Of a DNA stretch of 64,000 bases, positions 1 through 8,948 are shown piece after piece. Within the stretch, counting starts at the first letter, position 1. Every line of letters starts with the position of its first letter. The DNA is from Paenibacillus chibensis (GTDB lineage: Bacteria; Bacillota; Bacilli; Paenibacillales; Paenibacillaceae), in the NCBI RefSeq assembly GCF_004001045.1, contig NZ_BIMK01000024.1, forward strand, positions 62,001-126,000. Reading direction: 5' to 3'. The notes under the pieces were generated by a model that saw only the letters and a program-made list of their open reading frames with translations, was not told where the DNA came from and did no database searches. The position numbers and the translations under genes are program-made.

Positions 1-87
1 CCAAGACGGTTATGTCAGGCAAATCAGGCGGATATAATGGATTTATATCTCAGAGCGTGACGTATGAAGTCAAAGGAGTGTTGAAAT

Positions 88-879
88 GTGAAGGCAAAAG
101 AAGCGCCTGCCAAGGCGCCAAACGGCAAGGTGCATTGGGTGTTTTTCAATCCAAAAACCTATGCAACGATTCTCTATTTATTGCTATCCCTCCCATTAGG
201 GATCATCTATTTTACAATAGCGATAACGGGACTTGCGCTATCCATCGGTTTAACTCCAATATTTATCGGAATACCGCTGTTTTTTGGAGTAGCTAAGCTG
301 CTGAATGGAATTGTGAATTTTGAACAAGGCATGATTAGACAAATTTTGGGTTTACCGCATCCGGCTGCTTCGAATACCTACCCTCCACAGCCTGAAGCTG
401 GACGGAACTGGTTCATGGGAATGGTGAAAGGGTTTGACGGTGCGCTATTCATTCGAAACCTGCTGCTCGTCGTACTGAGATTTGTAACAGGCATTGTCTT
501 CTTTGTTATTATGGTAACGGTGATTTCGCTAGGACTGGGATTTATTACGCTTCCGGTCGTCCACATCATTTTGATGAATGAAATGCAGATTGATATTTTG
601 GAAAATAGCTTGTTTAGTTATTTCCATATCGATTGGACCTATAATCAGCAATATCTGCTGTACGTAGGCGTTGGCCTTGTCATCTCTTGGATCGCGCTTC
701 ACGTCGTGAACGGGCTCATGCAAATTCAGCGCCGAATCCTGTATGTGGATCAGCCATATCAACAGCCGGCAGTGCCCGAGGAAGCACAAATACATCCATC
801 GTTTCAGTCGCTATATGATGATTACCCAGAGAATCAGCCTACTTCCGGGATGATGCAGCCAGCTTATAGAGAGCCTTAA
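88..879 (+). CDS. Sensor-domain integral membrane protein
   Basis: A 263-residue membrane protein with four or five hydrophobic segments (about residues 25-50, 52-70, 120-160, 190-215) and a proline/glutamine-rich soluble tail. The pattern resembles the 'putative sensor' family (Pfam Sensor, PF13796), often found near two-component or PspC-type membrane-stress genes; no catalytic motif is visible. The start is GTG at 88, nine bases after AAAGGAG. A terminator follows directly, so this is the last gene of its transcript, and its upstream partners lie outside the window. The family call is from sequence pattern only; the function is unknown. Confidence 0.72.
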   Translation: MKAKEAPAKAPNGKVHWVFFNPKTYATILYLLLSLPLGIIYFTIAITGLALSIGLTPIFIGIPLFFGVAKLLNGIVNFEQGMIRQILGLPHPAASNTYPPQPEAGRNWFMGMVKGFDGALFIRNLLLVVLRFVTGIVFFVIMVTVISLGLGFITLPVVHIILMNEMQIDILENSLFSYFHIDWTYNQQYLLYVGVGLVISWIALHVVNGLMQIQRRILYVDQPYQQPAVPEEAQIHPSFQSLYDDYPENQPTSGMMQPAYREP

Positions 880-900
880 CTTACTGACCGTCAGTATAAA

Positions 901-934
901 AGACCCCGTACCTTGCGATGGGGTCTATTTTTTG
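901..934 (+). terminator. Rho-independent terminator after the sensor-domain gene
   Basis: Inverted arms AGACCCC (901-907) and GGGGTCT (920-926) are followed by a T-rich run. The hairpin lies just past the stop codon of the plus-strand membrane protein. Confidence 0.85.
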
Positions 935-1012
935 GTTAAGAGGGGGCATTTTTGCAGTTGGCTAAATTTTGTCCAGTACTTCTCTGTTTCCACATCACAT
1001 TTAACCAATAAA

Positions 1013-1064
1013 AAAGAATCAAACACGTGAACCATCCAAAAAGATGCTCACGGTTTGATTCTTT
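1013..1064 (-). terminator. Terminator of the sugar ABC importer operon
   Basis: Arms AAAGAATCAAAC and GTTTGATTCTTT, extended by GTGA/TCAC, enclose an A-rich loop. On the minus strand the stem is followed by a T-rich tract. It lies downstream of the last permease gene. Confidence 0.8.
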
Positions 1065-1140
1065 CTTGAAGTACGTCATGGAAGCGAACCACGGCTTGTT
1101 TTAAAACCATGATCCCCTACCTTGCGATCCATCCGAAACC

Positions 1141-2028
1141 CTACTCCTTCACCGCGCCCAGCATAATACCGGATACGAAATACTTTTGCAGAAAAGGATA
1201 TACGATCAGCATCGGCACCATTGCGATAAATACTTTGGCCGAATTCAGCGTCCGGTTAGACAGCTCCGACAGCTTCTTGTATTGTTCAGGGGTTAGATTG
1301 GTGCCAACCGGCATGTTGACGACAAGCTGCTGGATATAGGTTTGAAGCGGATATTTATCGGAAGTGTTCATCAGCACCAAGCCGTTAAAGAACTCGTTCC
1401 AGTGATACACGCTAAGGAATAACGCGACGGCAGCAAGCACGGGAATGGAGCATGGAATATACACCCGGAACAAAATTGACCAAGGACCGGCACCGTCGAC
1501 GACGGCTGCCTCGTTCAACTCCTTCGGCAGATTGCGGAAGAAGTTCATGATCAGGATCACGTCGAACACCGGCACGCCTCCGCCAAGCACCAACGCCCAG
1601 ATCGTATTGAGCAAATGATAATTTTGGATCGTCAGATACCACGGGATCAGTCCTCCGTTAAACAGCATGCAGAAGACAAGGATCCACATGAACGTATTCC
1701 GCATTTTGAAATCCTTCTTAGGCCTTGCCAGCGGATACGCCATTAATACGGTGACCAGCAAGGAGAATCCTGTGCCGAGCACGGTTCGCTGGATGGAAAT
1801 CCAGAACGAATTGAAGAACAGGCGATCGTTGATGATTTCCTTATACGGCGATAAGGAAAAACCGATAGGGAAAATGGTAACCAAACCTGCATTCGCTGCG
1901 GACTTGTCGGAGATAGATACACAGAAGGTGTACCACAGCGGGTATACGCAGCTAATGAGCAACAGGCCGAGGACGATGATATTGGCAATTTCAAACGTCC
2001 GTGAGCCTAACGTTTTATTTCTGACCAA
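1141..2028 (-). CDS. Carbohydrate ABC transporter permease, LplC/YtcP type
   Basis: Inner-membrane permease of 295 residues, the usual length for this family, with six predicted membrane helices. The cytoplasmic EAA loop that contacts the ATPase is visible around residues 190-210 (EAAVVDGAGPW...). It belongs to the MalG-like family of CUT1 sugar importers and most resembles the LplC/YtcP subfamily common in Paenibacillus. It starts 15 bases after the partner permease and is the last gene of the operon. No ATPase gene is present here; such importers commonly share an MsmX-type ATPase encoded elsewhere. The substrate cannot be read from the sequence; an oligosaccharide is likely. Confidence 0.9.
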   Translation of the reverse strand: MVRNKTLGSRTFEIANIIVLGLLLISCVYPLWYTFCVSISDKSAANAGLVTIFPIGFSLSPYKEIINDRLFFNSFWISIQRTVLGTGFSLLVTVLMAYPLARPKKDFKMRNTFMWILVFCMLFNGGLIPWYLTIQNYHLLNTIWALVLGGGVPVFDVILIMNFFRNLPKELNEAAVVDGAGPWSILFRVYIPCSIPVLAAVALFLSVYHWNEFFNGLVLMNTSDKYPLQTYIQQLVVNMPVGTNLTPEQYKKLSELSNRTLNSAKVFIAMVPMLIVYPFLQKYFVSGIMLGAVKE

Positions 2029-2043
2029 TGCAGCGCCCTCCTT

Positions 2044-2934
2044 TTAGAATACCGTGTAATCGGCATAGCGATACGCCAGACGATAGGATATGAATATGAG
2101 CACAAAGCTGATGACCGACTTGAACAGTCCGGCCGCCGTCGCCAGCGAGAACTGAAGATTTTGCAAGCCCAGCCGGTACACCCATGTATCCAAAATATCC
2201 CCGGTTGAATACACAAGCGGATTATACAGGTTGTACACCTGATCGAAGCCGGCGTTCAGCACGTTGCCTAAACTCAAGACGCCCAGCAATACAACCGTAG
2301 TCGTCAGCGCAGGCAGCGTGACACGCCGGATCAACTGCCAGCGGTTCGCGCCGTCAATGGCAGCCGCCTCATACAGATTGGGATTGACGCCTGTCAGTGC
2401 CGCCAGGTAGATAATCGCGTTATAGCCAAACTCCTTCCACACATCAGTGCCGATGAGCAGCTGCCGGAATATGCCCGCATCCGCCATAAATAGCTTGGGG
2501 TCCACGCCGAACATGCCGATGACCGTATTGACGACGCCATAATAGCCGAATATTCCGATCACAATCGTTGACATAATAACCCACGACAGAAAGTGCGGCA
2601 GGTAAACAACGGTTTGAACCAGCTTTTTGTAGCGCAAGCTGCGAAGCTCATTCAGCAGAATGGCAAAGATGAGCGGAACCAGCAAATTAAACACGATTTT
2701 GCCGACAGCGATGATAAAGGTATTGAGAATGACCGTCTTGCTGTCATTCAGCTGAAACATATACTTGAAGTTCGCCCATCCGACCCACTCGGATTTGAAC
2801 AATCCCGCTCCCGGATTATAATTCTGAAATGCCATCACAATGCCGAACATCGGCACAATACTGAACATCACAAGCCAGACCATCCCCGGCAGCAGCATCA
2901 AATAATAGTGTTTCTGATGGCCCAATTTTCTCAT
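2044..2934 (-). CDS. Carbohydrate ABC transporter permease, LplB type
   Basis: Permease of 296 residues with six helices. It carries the EAA motif near residues 185-205 (YEAAAIDGANRW...), where the imported sugar's cognate ATPase docks. It is the MalF-like partner of the downstream LplC-type permease and pairs with the solute-binding lipoprotein encoded upstream. The gap between the binding-protein gene and this gene holds two stem-forming elements (3064-3106 and 2964-3043). These probably allow unequal expression of binding protein and membrane subunits, though that is inference. Confidence 0.9.
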   Translation of the reverse strand: MRKLGHQKHYYLMLLPGMVWLVMFSIVPMFGIVMAFQNYNPGAGLFKSEWVGWANFKYMFQLNDSKTVILNTFIIAVGKIVFNLLVPLIFAILLNELRSLRYKKLVQTVVYLPHFLSWVIMSTIVIGIFGYYGVVNTVIGMFGVDPKLFMADAGIFRQLLIGTDVWKEFGYNAIIYLAALTGVNPNLYEAAAIDGANRWQLIRRVTLPALTTTVVLLGVLSLGNVLNAGFDQVYNLYNPLVYSTGDILDTWVYRLGLQNLQFSLATAAGLFKSVISFVLIFISYRLAYRYADYTVF

Positions 2935-2963
2935 TACGGCTAACCTCCCGTCTCTCTATATAA

Positions 2964-3043
2964 AATGAACTAAAGTTTAACCTCGATTCTCCTTCATTCC
3001 ATCCGGTATACAGGCGAAGTGCTTTCCCTTTCTTTAGTTCAAT
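2964..3043. repeat. Palindromic intergenic element, copy 1
   Basis: Perfect 9-base arms GAACTAAAG (2967-2975) and CTTTAGTTC (3032-3040), with AT-rich flanks that extend the match, enclose 56 unrelated bases. A second copy with the same arms and flanks lies at 23843-23902. Both lie inside operons, in the same orientation relative to the minus-strand genes. Confidence 0.6.
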
Positions 3044-3063
3044 TTATCTAGCAGGGATAGCAA

Positions 3064-3106
3064 AGCTTGCAAAAGGCACTTGTGACCATTGTGCCTCCCG
3101 CAAGCT
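3064..3106 (-). other. Intra-operon hairpin after the solute-binding protein gene
   Basis: Nested arms AGCTTGC/GCAAGCT and AGGCAC/GTGCCT form a strong stem ten bases after the binding-protein stop codon. There is no clear U-tract after it on the minus strand. It is better read as a stabilising or partly attenuating mRNA hairpin than as a full terminator. Confidence 0.6.
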
Positions 3107-3115
3107 CCCGCATCA

Positions 3116-4834
3116 TTACTTCTTCAAGAGTTCCGTGACCTCTTTCGTGATCTCGTCTCCGCCTTGAGCCTTCCAATCCTTCACGAATTTATCGAAGGAG
3201 TCGAGCGGCGCTTGGCCGAGGATGATTTTCAGAACGGTCTCATCCTCCATCTTTTTCAGGTTGGCCCATTTCGTTTCCATCGTCGGGGTCTGGTTGTAGG
3301 TGACGCTGTACACCTTCTTATCGATTGGAATCGTTGTGAACGGACGATCGCCGATCATGATGGAATAGAGGCGCTGGAAGTCGCCGAAGTTAGCCGTGCT
3401 GAAGTTGCTGACATTCAAATCGTCGTAAGGAGCCTTAATGACGTCCTTCACCTTTTTCGCATCGGCATACATCAGCTTGTACAAGCTATTAGGCTTGTTA
3501 TAATCCTCGGGCTGGGTCTCGCCCTTCAATACTTTCAGAAGCTCGGCATATTCGTATTCCGTCTCATTGGCCGCGGCCATGACGTTGCGAAGCGGATACC
3601 AGCCCACAGCAACAGATAAATCAAAGGTCGCTTCATCGCGCACCAGGGCATTGTTCATGATGAGGATAGCCTTGACGACATCCGGCTTGGCGTTTTTGCT
3701 AATAATGGTGTAGGTACTGCCTGTCGTCTTCATATGCGCATTCCACTTATTATCGTCGGAATAGACCGGATAGGCCTGCCAGTTCGCCGTTGGATCGTTC
3801 TTGAAGGAGTCCCCGTTGCCGTAGCCGCCATTCCACCAAGGGCCGAAGAAAATTCCAGCCTGATTGGCATTGATCGGATCGCCTACGTTGTCACGGGTGC
3901 CCACCTCGGGATCGATCAGCCCTTTTTTGTACCAATCCGCCAGCAAGGCGAGCGTTTTTTTCGTATTGTCCGTCAGCGTTCCGTACGATACCGATCCGTC
4001 GCCATTGTCGAGCCAATAGCCCGGATACGCATCCATGGCGCCAAAAATCGGATCAAATCCGCCCATATTGTTGGAGGACAGAAGGAACGTGGAATAAGGG
4101 AACGAGTTTTTGGAAGGTCCGGCGATCCCGATCGTTTTGTCCCCGCCAAGCTTGTTATCAATAAATGCTTTTGCCGTCTTTTCGATATCGGATGTCGTCT
4201 TTGGCACCGGCAGCTGCAGCTTGTCGAGCCAATCCTTGCGAATCCATAGGACGTGAACGCCGTCGGTATCCACCGTAATGTTCGGGAGCGAGACCATCTT
4301 GCCCTTATAGCTGGCGTTCTCCATCGCGCGGCCGTCGGTGCTCGCCATAATGTCCTTTACCTGCGAGGACTGGTACTGCTGGAACAGATCGGTAATATCA
4401 TACAGCAGTCCCGAGCTGGCCGCTTTCGTCATGAAGGAGCGGTCATCGACGACCATGCCGTCAGGCAGCTTGCCCGATGCGATCGTCAAGCTGACCTTCT
4501 GCTTGAAATCGTTGCCGGTGGCTGCGGTCCAATCGACAATCACATTGATGTTGTACTTTTCCTTGAGGTAACGCGTGTACTGGTTGTTGCTTACGCTGTC
4601 GCCTTCCGGCAGCGTTTTGTCTGTCGGATCCACCGCCATGCCGATGTGAACGTCAACAGGTTTAGGAAATTTCGAGAAGGCCAGGTCATCTCCCGACAGT
4701 GCCGGGGCTTCGGAGCTTGTGTCCGGATTTGAAGACGCTTTCAAATCATTCGATGAATCCTTGGAAGAAGAACACGCCGTCAAACTAAGACCAAGCAATA
4801 CGACGGAGAGCAGCATTGCCATATTCCTTTTCAT
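3116..4834 (-). CDS. Extracellular sugar-binding lipoprotein (LplA-like)
   Basis: A 572-residue lipoprotein. It has a basic N-terminus, a hydrophobic stretch and the lipobox LTAC at residues 18-21, followed by a Ser/Asp-rich linker. The remainder is a type-1 solute-binding fold of the long LplA-like class typical of Paenibacillus (500-570 residues). It would capture a carbohydrate outside the membrane and pass it to the two permeases encoded downstream. The start has a strong AAGGAGGG site. The upstream kinase and AraC response regulator very probably control it, since such pairs usually sit next to the importer they regulate. Confidence 0.9.
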   Translation of the reverse strand: MKRNMAMLLSVVLLGLSLTACSSSKDSSNDLKASSNPDTSSEAPALSGDDLAFSKFPKPVDVHIGMAVDPTDKTLPEGDSVSNNQYTRYLKEKYNINVIVDWTAATGNDFKQKVSLTIASGKLPDGMVVDDRSFMTKAASSGLLYDITDLFQQYQSSQVKDIMASTDGRAMENASYKGKMVSLPNITVDTDGVHVLWIRKDWLDKLQLPVPKTTSDIEKTAKAFIDNKLGGDKTIGIAGPSKNSFPYSTFLLSSNNMGGFDPIFGAMDAYPGYWLDNGDGSVSYGTLTDNTKKTLALLADWYKKGLIDPEVGTRDNVGDPINANQAGIFFGPWWNGGYGNGDSFKNDPTANWQAYPVYSDDNKWNAHMKTTGSTYTIISKNAKPDVVKAILIMNNALVRDEATFDLSVAVGWYPLRNVMAAANETEYEYAELLKVLKGETQPEDYNKPNSLYKLMYADAKKVKDVIKAPYDDLNVSNFSTANFGDFQRLYSIMIGDRPFTTIPIDKKVYSVTYNQTPTMETKWANLKKMEDETVLKIILGQAPLDSFDKFVKDWKAQGGDEITKEVTELLKK

Positions 4835-5000
4835 CTTATCCCTCCTTAAAGAATCGGGAAGCCATGCTTACTTCGTAAGCCATTGCTTCGTTCCTTGCCT
4901 TCTCATTGTACATGGGAAGCGGAGAAAAAAAGTCAGACGGATGTGCGGTGTTTTGTGACAGGGACGGGAACGAGGTAGATATTTGTTCGATAGATTGCAA

Positions 5001-6074
5001 TCAGTCATCCCCCCTATGAAACTGGGCCCGGAATTCCGAGGGCAGGAGACGGGTCTGTTCATAGAAAAGCTGGGAGAAATATTTGGAGTCGTTGTAGCCT
5101 ACAGCATGAGCAACCCACGCGATCGACTGATTGGTTTCGCACAGCAGCCGCTCGGCGGCCCGGATCCGCTCCTGCTTCAAGTAATCATTGAATGTCGAAC
5201 CCGTCAGCTTCTTAAAGCATTGGCAAAAATAGCTTCGGCTCATATGCACATGATCCGCGACGTTCTCGGCATGAAGCGTATTGGAAGCCTGCTCGCGAAT
5301 GAACAATACGGCTTTGAGAATGCTGGTGGTCGTATTCGTAAAATGGGTGGATGCCGCAACCTGCGCATAAACACGGTTCCTGTAATCGCGCAGCCATTCC
5401 ACAGCCGATCGAACGTCATTTGCATCCGACCGGAATTCGGTATCCAGATCGAAGACGGTTTCCATTTGTGACAGCACACGCATGAACAGCCCCTCTAGAC
5501 GGCGGAAGGAAATTTTTGCTTCGACAGTCTGTTTACATAAGCGCTGGAAGACGGACTCATTATAGAGCCAGTAGTGTGAGCGCCACTCCTGCTCCAGCCT
5601 GCTCCACTCTTCGTCCTCCTGTGAGCAGGTGTTTGTCCCGAGGGAAGACGCAGGCGCAGATAAGGCGGGAGGCTTGGCGGGAGGCTCAGACCTTTCGCCT
5701 ATTAACTGCTGCCGGATCCGTTGCAAAATCTGCTCGTCGTCCTCCGATTCCAGACGCACCTTGGAGATGTAATCGAGCACCCCCATACGATACGCGGTCT
5801 GTACATTCTCAAACTCTTCGTGAAACGATAAGATAACGGAACGCAGATCCGGAAATCTTTGGCGCGTGACTTGAAGCAGCTCCATTCCCGACATGACGGG
5901 CATCGAGAGATCCACGAACATCAGATCCACTTCATGCGTTTCCATAAACTCCAGCGCTTTGGCGCCGTTCGCCGCTTCACCAACCACCATCATATCGTGA
6001 TCGGACCAAGGCATAATCGAAATCAAGCCTTTGCGCGCAAGCTTGTCGTCGTCAACAATCAATACACGGATCAA
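5001..6074 (-). CDS. Response regulator, receiver plus AraC-type DNA-binding domain
   Basis: A 357-residue YesN-like regulator. Residues 1-120 form a receiver with the acidic pocket (VDDD at 7-10), the phospho-accepting Asp in FVDLSMP (about 55) and the conserved Lys in ISKVRLE. The C-terminal 100 residues are an AraC helix-turn-helix pair (HVHMSRSYFCQCFKKLTG, then IAWVAHAVGYND..YFSQLF). The intervening 130 residues are variable, as usual for the family. The start overlaps the kinase stop by four bases, so the two are translationally coupled. It likely activates the importer genes downstream. Confidence 0.93.
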   Translation of the reverse strand: MIRVLIVDDDKLARKGLISIMPWSDHDMMVVGEAANGAKALEFMETHEVDLMFVDLSMPVMSGMELLQVTRQRFPDLRSVILSFHEEFENVQTAYRMGVLDYISKVRLESEDDEQILQRIRQQLIGERSEPPAKPPALSAPASSLGTNTCSQEDEEWSRLEQEWRSHYWLYNESVFQRLCKQTVEAKISFRRLEGLFMRVLSQMETVFDLDTEFRSDANDVRSAVEWLRDYRNRVYAQVAASTHFTNTTTSILKAVLFIREQASNTLHAENVADHVHMSRSYFCQCFKKLTGSTFNDYLKQERIRAAERLLCETNQSIAWVAHAVGYNDSKYFSQLFYEQTRLLPSEFRAQFHRGDD

Positions 6075-7855
6075 ATCGCTCTCTCCTTTCCGGGATGGAG
6101 ATAAGGAAGATTTAACGTAACTGTTGTACCTTGATTCGGCGTGCTTTCGATAACCATCCGGGCTTTATAGCCATAAAAGGATTCCAGCATGGAGCGGACA
6201 TACCGAAGCCCAATCCCCCAGCCCGTCTGCTGCTGATCCGGCGTGTCGCGCTGCAGTAAGGCCAGCGTTTCCCGGCTCAGCCCTTTGCCGTCATCGCGGA
6301 TGATGATGCGTACCAGCTGCGTCGTTTCATCGGGCATAACGATGATTTCCAGCCTGCCGTTATCGTCAAGCCCGTGACAGACGGCATTTTCCACAATGGG
6401 CTGCAGGATGAATCTCGCAACAGGGCTATCGAGATAAGCCCCTTCCGCAATATTCAGGTTCACCTCAAAATCATGCCGCATCTGCTGCAGCTCCAAATAC
6501 GTTCGCATAATCTGTATTTCCGACCGGAAGGTGGCCGTTTCCTCTGATTTCCCCAAGTTATAGTTCAGCAAAATAATTAACGAGGAAACAAACTTCTCAA
6601 TCTCCTCCTGCTTATGCATAGCCGCCAGCCATCGTACCGAATTCAGCGTATTCATCAGAAAATGCGGGTTGATCTGGTAGGCAAGCTTCTCGATCTCCAG
6701 CTGATGCCGGCGCTTCTCCTTCTGCTCCACATCCATAATCAGCTGCTGAATTTGCCGCTTCATCATATTAAACTGATCGAATAACCGGTCAAATTCATCG
6801 ATCCCCGTATGATATTGCCGGGTGCCCATGTAACCCTTGCCGAAGGTTCTCATTTCCTTCTCAATCAACCGGAAAGGCCTGTTTATCAGCCTGCGCAATA
6901 ACAGCGTGATGGTAAACATCATCAGGAGGGCAATGGCGAGAATCCAAAGCATATGGTTTTTCCATGTATACAGCTCGTGATTGTAGCTGGAGACGGGAAG
7001 AAGCAGCGTCATGCTGTAACCATAATCGCCTGTCGTTCGGTTCCATACATATTCGCCAGTCGTGCCCGATTCCCCGTCTAACAACAGCTGCTCTCCGGCC
7101 CCGAAAGCCGCCGGATTACTGCTGTAGGTCACCGAGCCTGCCGTATCGGTAAACACAAGCGCATACGGCATATTCAAGCTTGCCGAAAGTGAATTCATAT
7201 CTGCGGGGATATCCGTCCTGGCTTCCACATAAACGACTAACTGCGTTCCGTCCGAGAATCGAACTTCCCTGGTCACCGACACGACCAGATCATCGCTGAA
7301 CCGGCATAGAGACTTATGCGGAGACTGGTATTTCAGCTCCTCCATCCCGGCGACATTAGGCAGAGATTGCAGCTTGAAATCTCCGCGCAGCGGCAAATTC
7401 GAATACGAGGCTTGTCCGTTTGCGGGATTGTAATACATGACCAGCTCCATCGCCGGGTTCGAAAAAGTAATCAATCCAATATTGTAGGCAATATCGCGGG
7501 AGAGAAGACGCTGACTGTAAGTGTCGACGGTGTAGATATACGTCTCCATCAGGTTGCCCACGGTACCTTCCGGCGTCATTTGCTGAGTGACTTGAAGTAG
7601 GTTATTGTACATCTGATTCAGCTTCGACCTTTGCTGGTACAGGTCAAAAGCCATCGAGGTTTTGATTTTATCGCGCTGCATCGTGTAGATCGCGTTATAG
7701 GAGACAGACGCCATCAAGACGGCGCATCCCGTAAAGCCAACCGTCAAAAATACCATAATTCGTTTGCGAAGAGAGGAGAAAACAAACCGTTGACGCAGCA
7801 TGGACATGAAGCCTTTTTTACTCCGGGCAGCCTTTAACGAGCGATTGCCTTTCAC
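6071..7855 (-). CDS. YesM-type sensor histidine kinase
   Basis: The kinase has an N-terminal membrane helix, an extracytoplasmic sensing region of about 250 residues and a second helix near ALLMMFTITLLL. A HAMP-like segment follows, then the His_kinase domain with QINPHFLMNTLNSVRW (phospho-acceptor His), and an ATPase domain with the N box FILQPIVENAVCHG and the G box DDGKGLS. The reading frame stays open to 7945. The start given is GTG at 7855, eight bases after GAGG; an ATG at 7807 is also possible. It phosphorylates the coupled AraC-type regulator, probably in response to sugar at the cell surface. Confidence 0.88.
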   Translation of the reverse strand: MKGNRSLKAARSKKGFMSMLRQRFVFSSLRKRIMVFLTVGFTGCAVLMASVSYNAIYTMQRDKIKTSMAFDLYQQRSKLNQMYNNLLQVTQQMTPEGTVGNLMETYIYTVDTYSQRLLSRDIAYNIGLITFSNPAMELVMYYNPANGQASYSNLPLRGDFKLQSLPNVAGMEELKYQSPHKSLCRFSDDLVVSVTREVRFSDGTQLVVYVEARTDIPADMNSLSASLNMPYALVFTDTAGSVTYSSNPAAFGAGEQLLLDGESGTTGEYVWNRTTGDYGYSMTLLLPVSSYNHELYTWKNHMLWILAIALLMMFTITLLLRRLINRPFRLIEKEMRTFGKGYMGTRQYHTGIDEFDRLFDQFNMMKRQIQQLIMDVEQKEKRRHQLEIEKLAYQINPHFLMNTLNSVRWLAAMHKQEEIEKFVSSLIILLNYNLGKSEETATFRSEIQIMRTYLELQQMRHDFEVNLNIAEGAYLDSPVARFILQPIVENAVCHGLDDNGRLEIIVMPDETTQLVRIIIRDDGKGLSRETLALLQRDTPDQQQTGWGIGLRYVRSMLESFYGYKARMVIESTPNQGTTVTLNLPYLHPGKERAI

Positions 7856-7968
7856 CTCCACCACCTCACAACAAGTATGGAACAATATTCGCTGTTCACC
7901 GTGTTTATCCTTCCTGATGAAGAGGGAAGCTGCGTGGAACTGCAAATATATTAATCACCAGGAAAAGC

Positions 7969-7995
7969 AAACACCCGCTCAATGAGCGGGTGTTT
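7969..7995 (-). terminator. Terminator-like hairpin upstream of the kinase gene
   Basis: Perfect arms AAACACCCGCTC and GAGCGGGTGTTT with a three-base loop. On the minus strand the stem is followed by GCTTTTCC. It insulates the kinase operon from the AT-rich accessory region. Confidence 0.7.
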
Positions 7996-8189
7996 GTATG
8001 GAGGGGAAGCATGGCTGTATAATCCACAATTCGCTGCTCCTGAGCAATTGTTCCCTTCTGACTCTTCGAATGGTGCAATATATTTCTTTTACGTCCACTT
8101 ATAACGTTATAAGGAAAAATGTTCAAATGTGTATGTTATAATCACCGTAACTACTTATATATTACATGCCCCTGGTGGATTATATTTTA

Positions 8190-8559
8190 ATGAGAAAATT
8201 TATGTTACGGGTTCAATGGTTATCCCTGATTGCGATTTTGACTACATTTTTGTCTCATTCTATATCTGCTGCTGACTTCACAGAACTTCCTAAACCCCAA
8301 TGGACTGTTACATTACCAGAGAATACAACCACTGATTATTTTGACAAAAATTATTATACTCTAGGCAGAAAGTACCTACCTATCTTGTCTAAAAATAACG
8401 GTTCTACTACAGCGTACACGTTATTTTATCAGAACTTAGGTGGAAAGACTAAATGGCCTTAGATGATGCTACGGGCAATTCAAAATGGTATGCAGCTTGC
8501 CTTATGCGTACAATGCCTTCGACATGGATCTTAATGGGGACCTGTACTATATTGAATGA
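8190..8559 (+). pseudogene. Decayed PQQ-like beta-propeller secreted protein
   Basis: The first frame gives a start (MRKFMLRVQW), a signal peptide ending near SISA|ADF, and a mature part running to GGKTKWP, then a stop at 8460. Shifting frame near 8454 continues with ALDDATGNSKWYA, a typical PQQ-repeat motif. Shifting again near 8504 gives AYNAFDMDLNGDLYYIE, then a stop at 8557. Two single-base lesions would reunite the frames into about 120 residues of a PQQ/BamB-like repeat protein that is also truncated at its 3' end. The frames and lesions are seen directly; the family is inferred from the motifs. Confidence 0.65.
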
Positions 8560-8948
8560 AATAGGGGAAAATGAAGGGGAACTTAGCCGGTTAAAATGTG
8601 AATAAGTGTTGAAAACATTGAGTTTTCACGATACACACGATACGGATTATTATAAAATAGCATGAAAACTAAATCGGGGTGTGGAAACGGATGTCCTTCC
8701 CAAATATTTAATAATATGCCAATTTTTAGCACTTTGCTATCCACCCATACCCTTCTAAATACCATCAAAGTATAGTTGGATTGTATTTAAGCAATGAAGG
8801 CAATCAACGACACCTTAAATAGGTTCATCTTAATATTGAAATAAATATAAAAAATCGGGTCGTTTTCAGTTTTTAAATTTGCTATTTGGGTTATGGGGGA
8901 CAGTCGTTTCGCGCAGAGTAAGTAATAATGCCACAATCTAGTCTCTAC
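8560..8948. other. AT-rich intergenic stretch without a recognisable gene
   Basis: About 390 bases with many stops in all frames. The only open frame (minus strand, 61 codons, 8583-8768) lacks a ribosome binding site and any recognisable motif. It may hold the eroded 3' end of the PQQ-like pseudogene; no regulatory element was identified. Confidence 0.5.

Noticed and set aside
1-87. Coding region at the left edge
   Set aside because: The only frame (12-296) overlaps the membrane-protein gene in another frame and lacks support; the first 87 bases look like leader sequence.
8583-8768. 61-codon minus-strand frame in the AT-rich stretch
   Set aside because: No ribosome binding site, no motif, and it lies beside a pseudogene.
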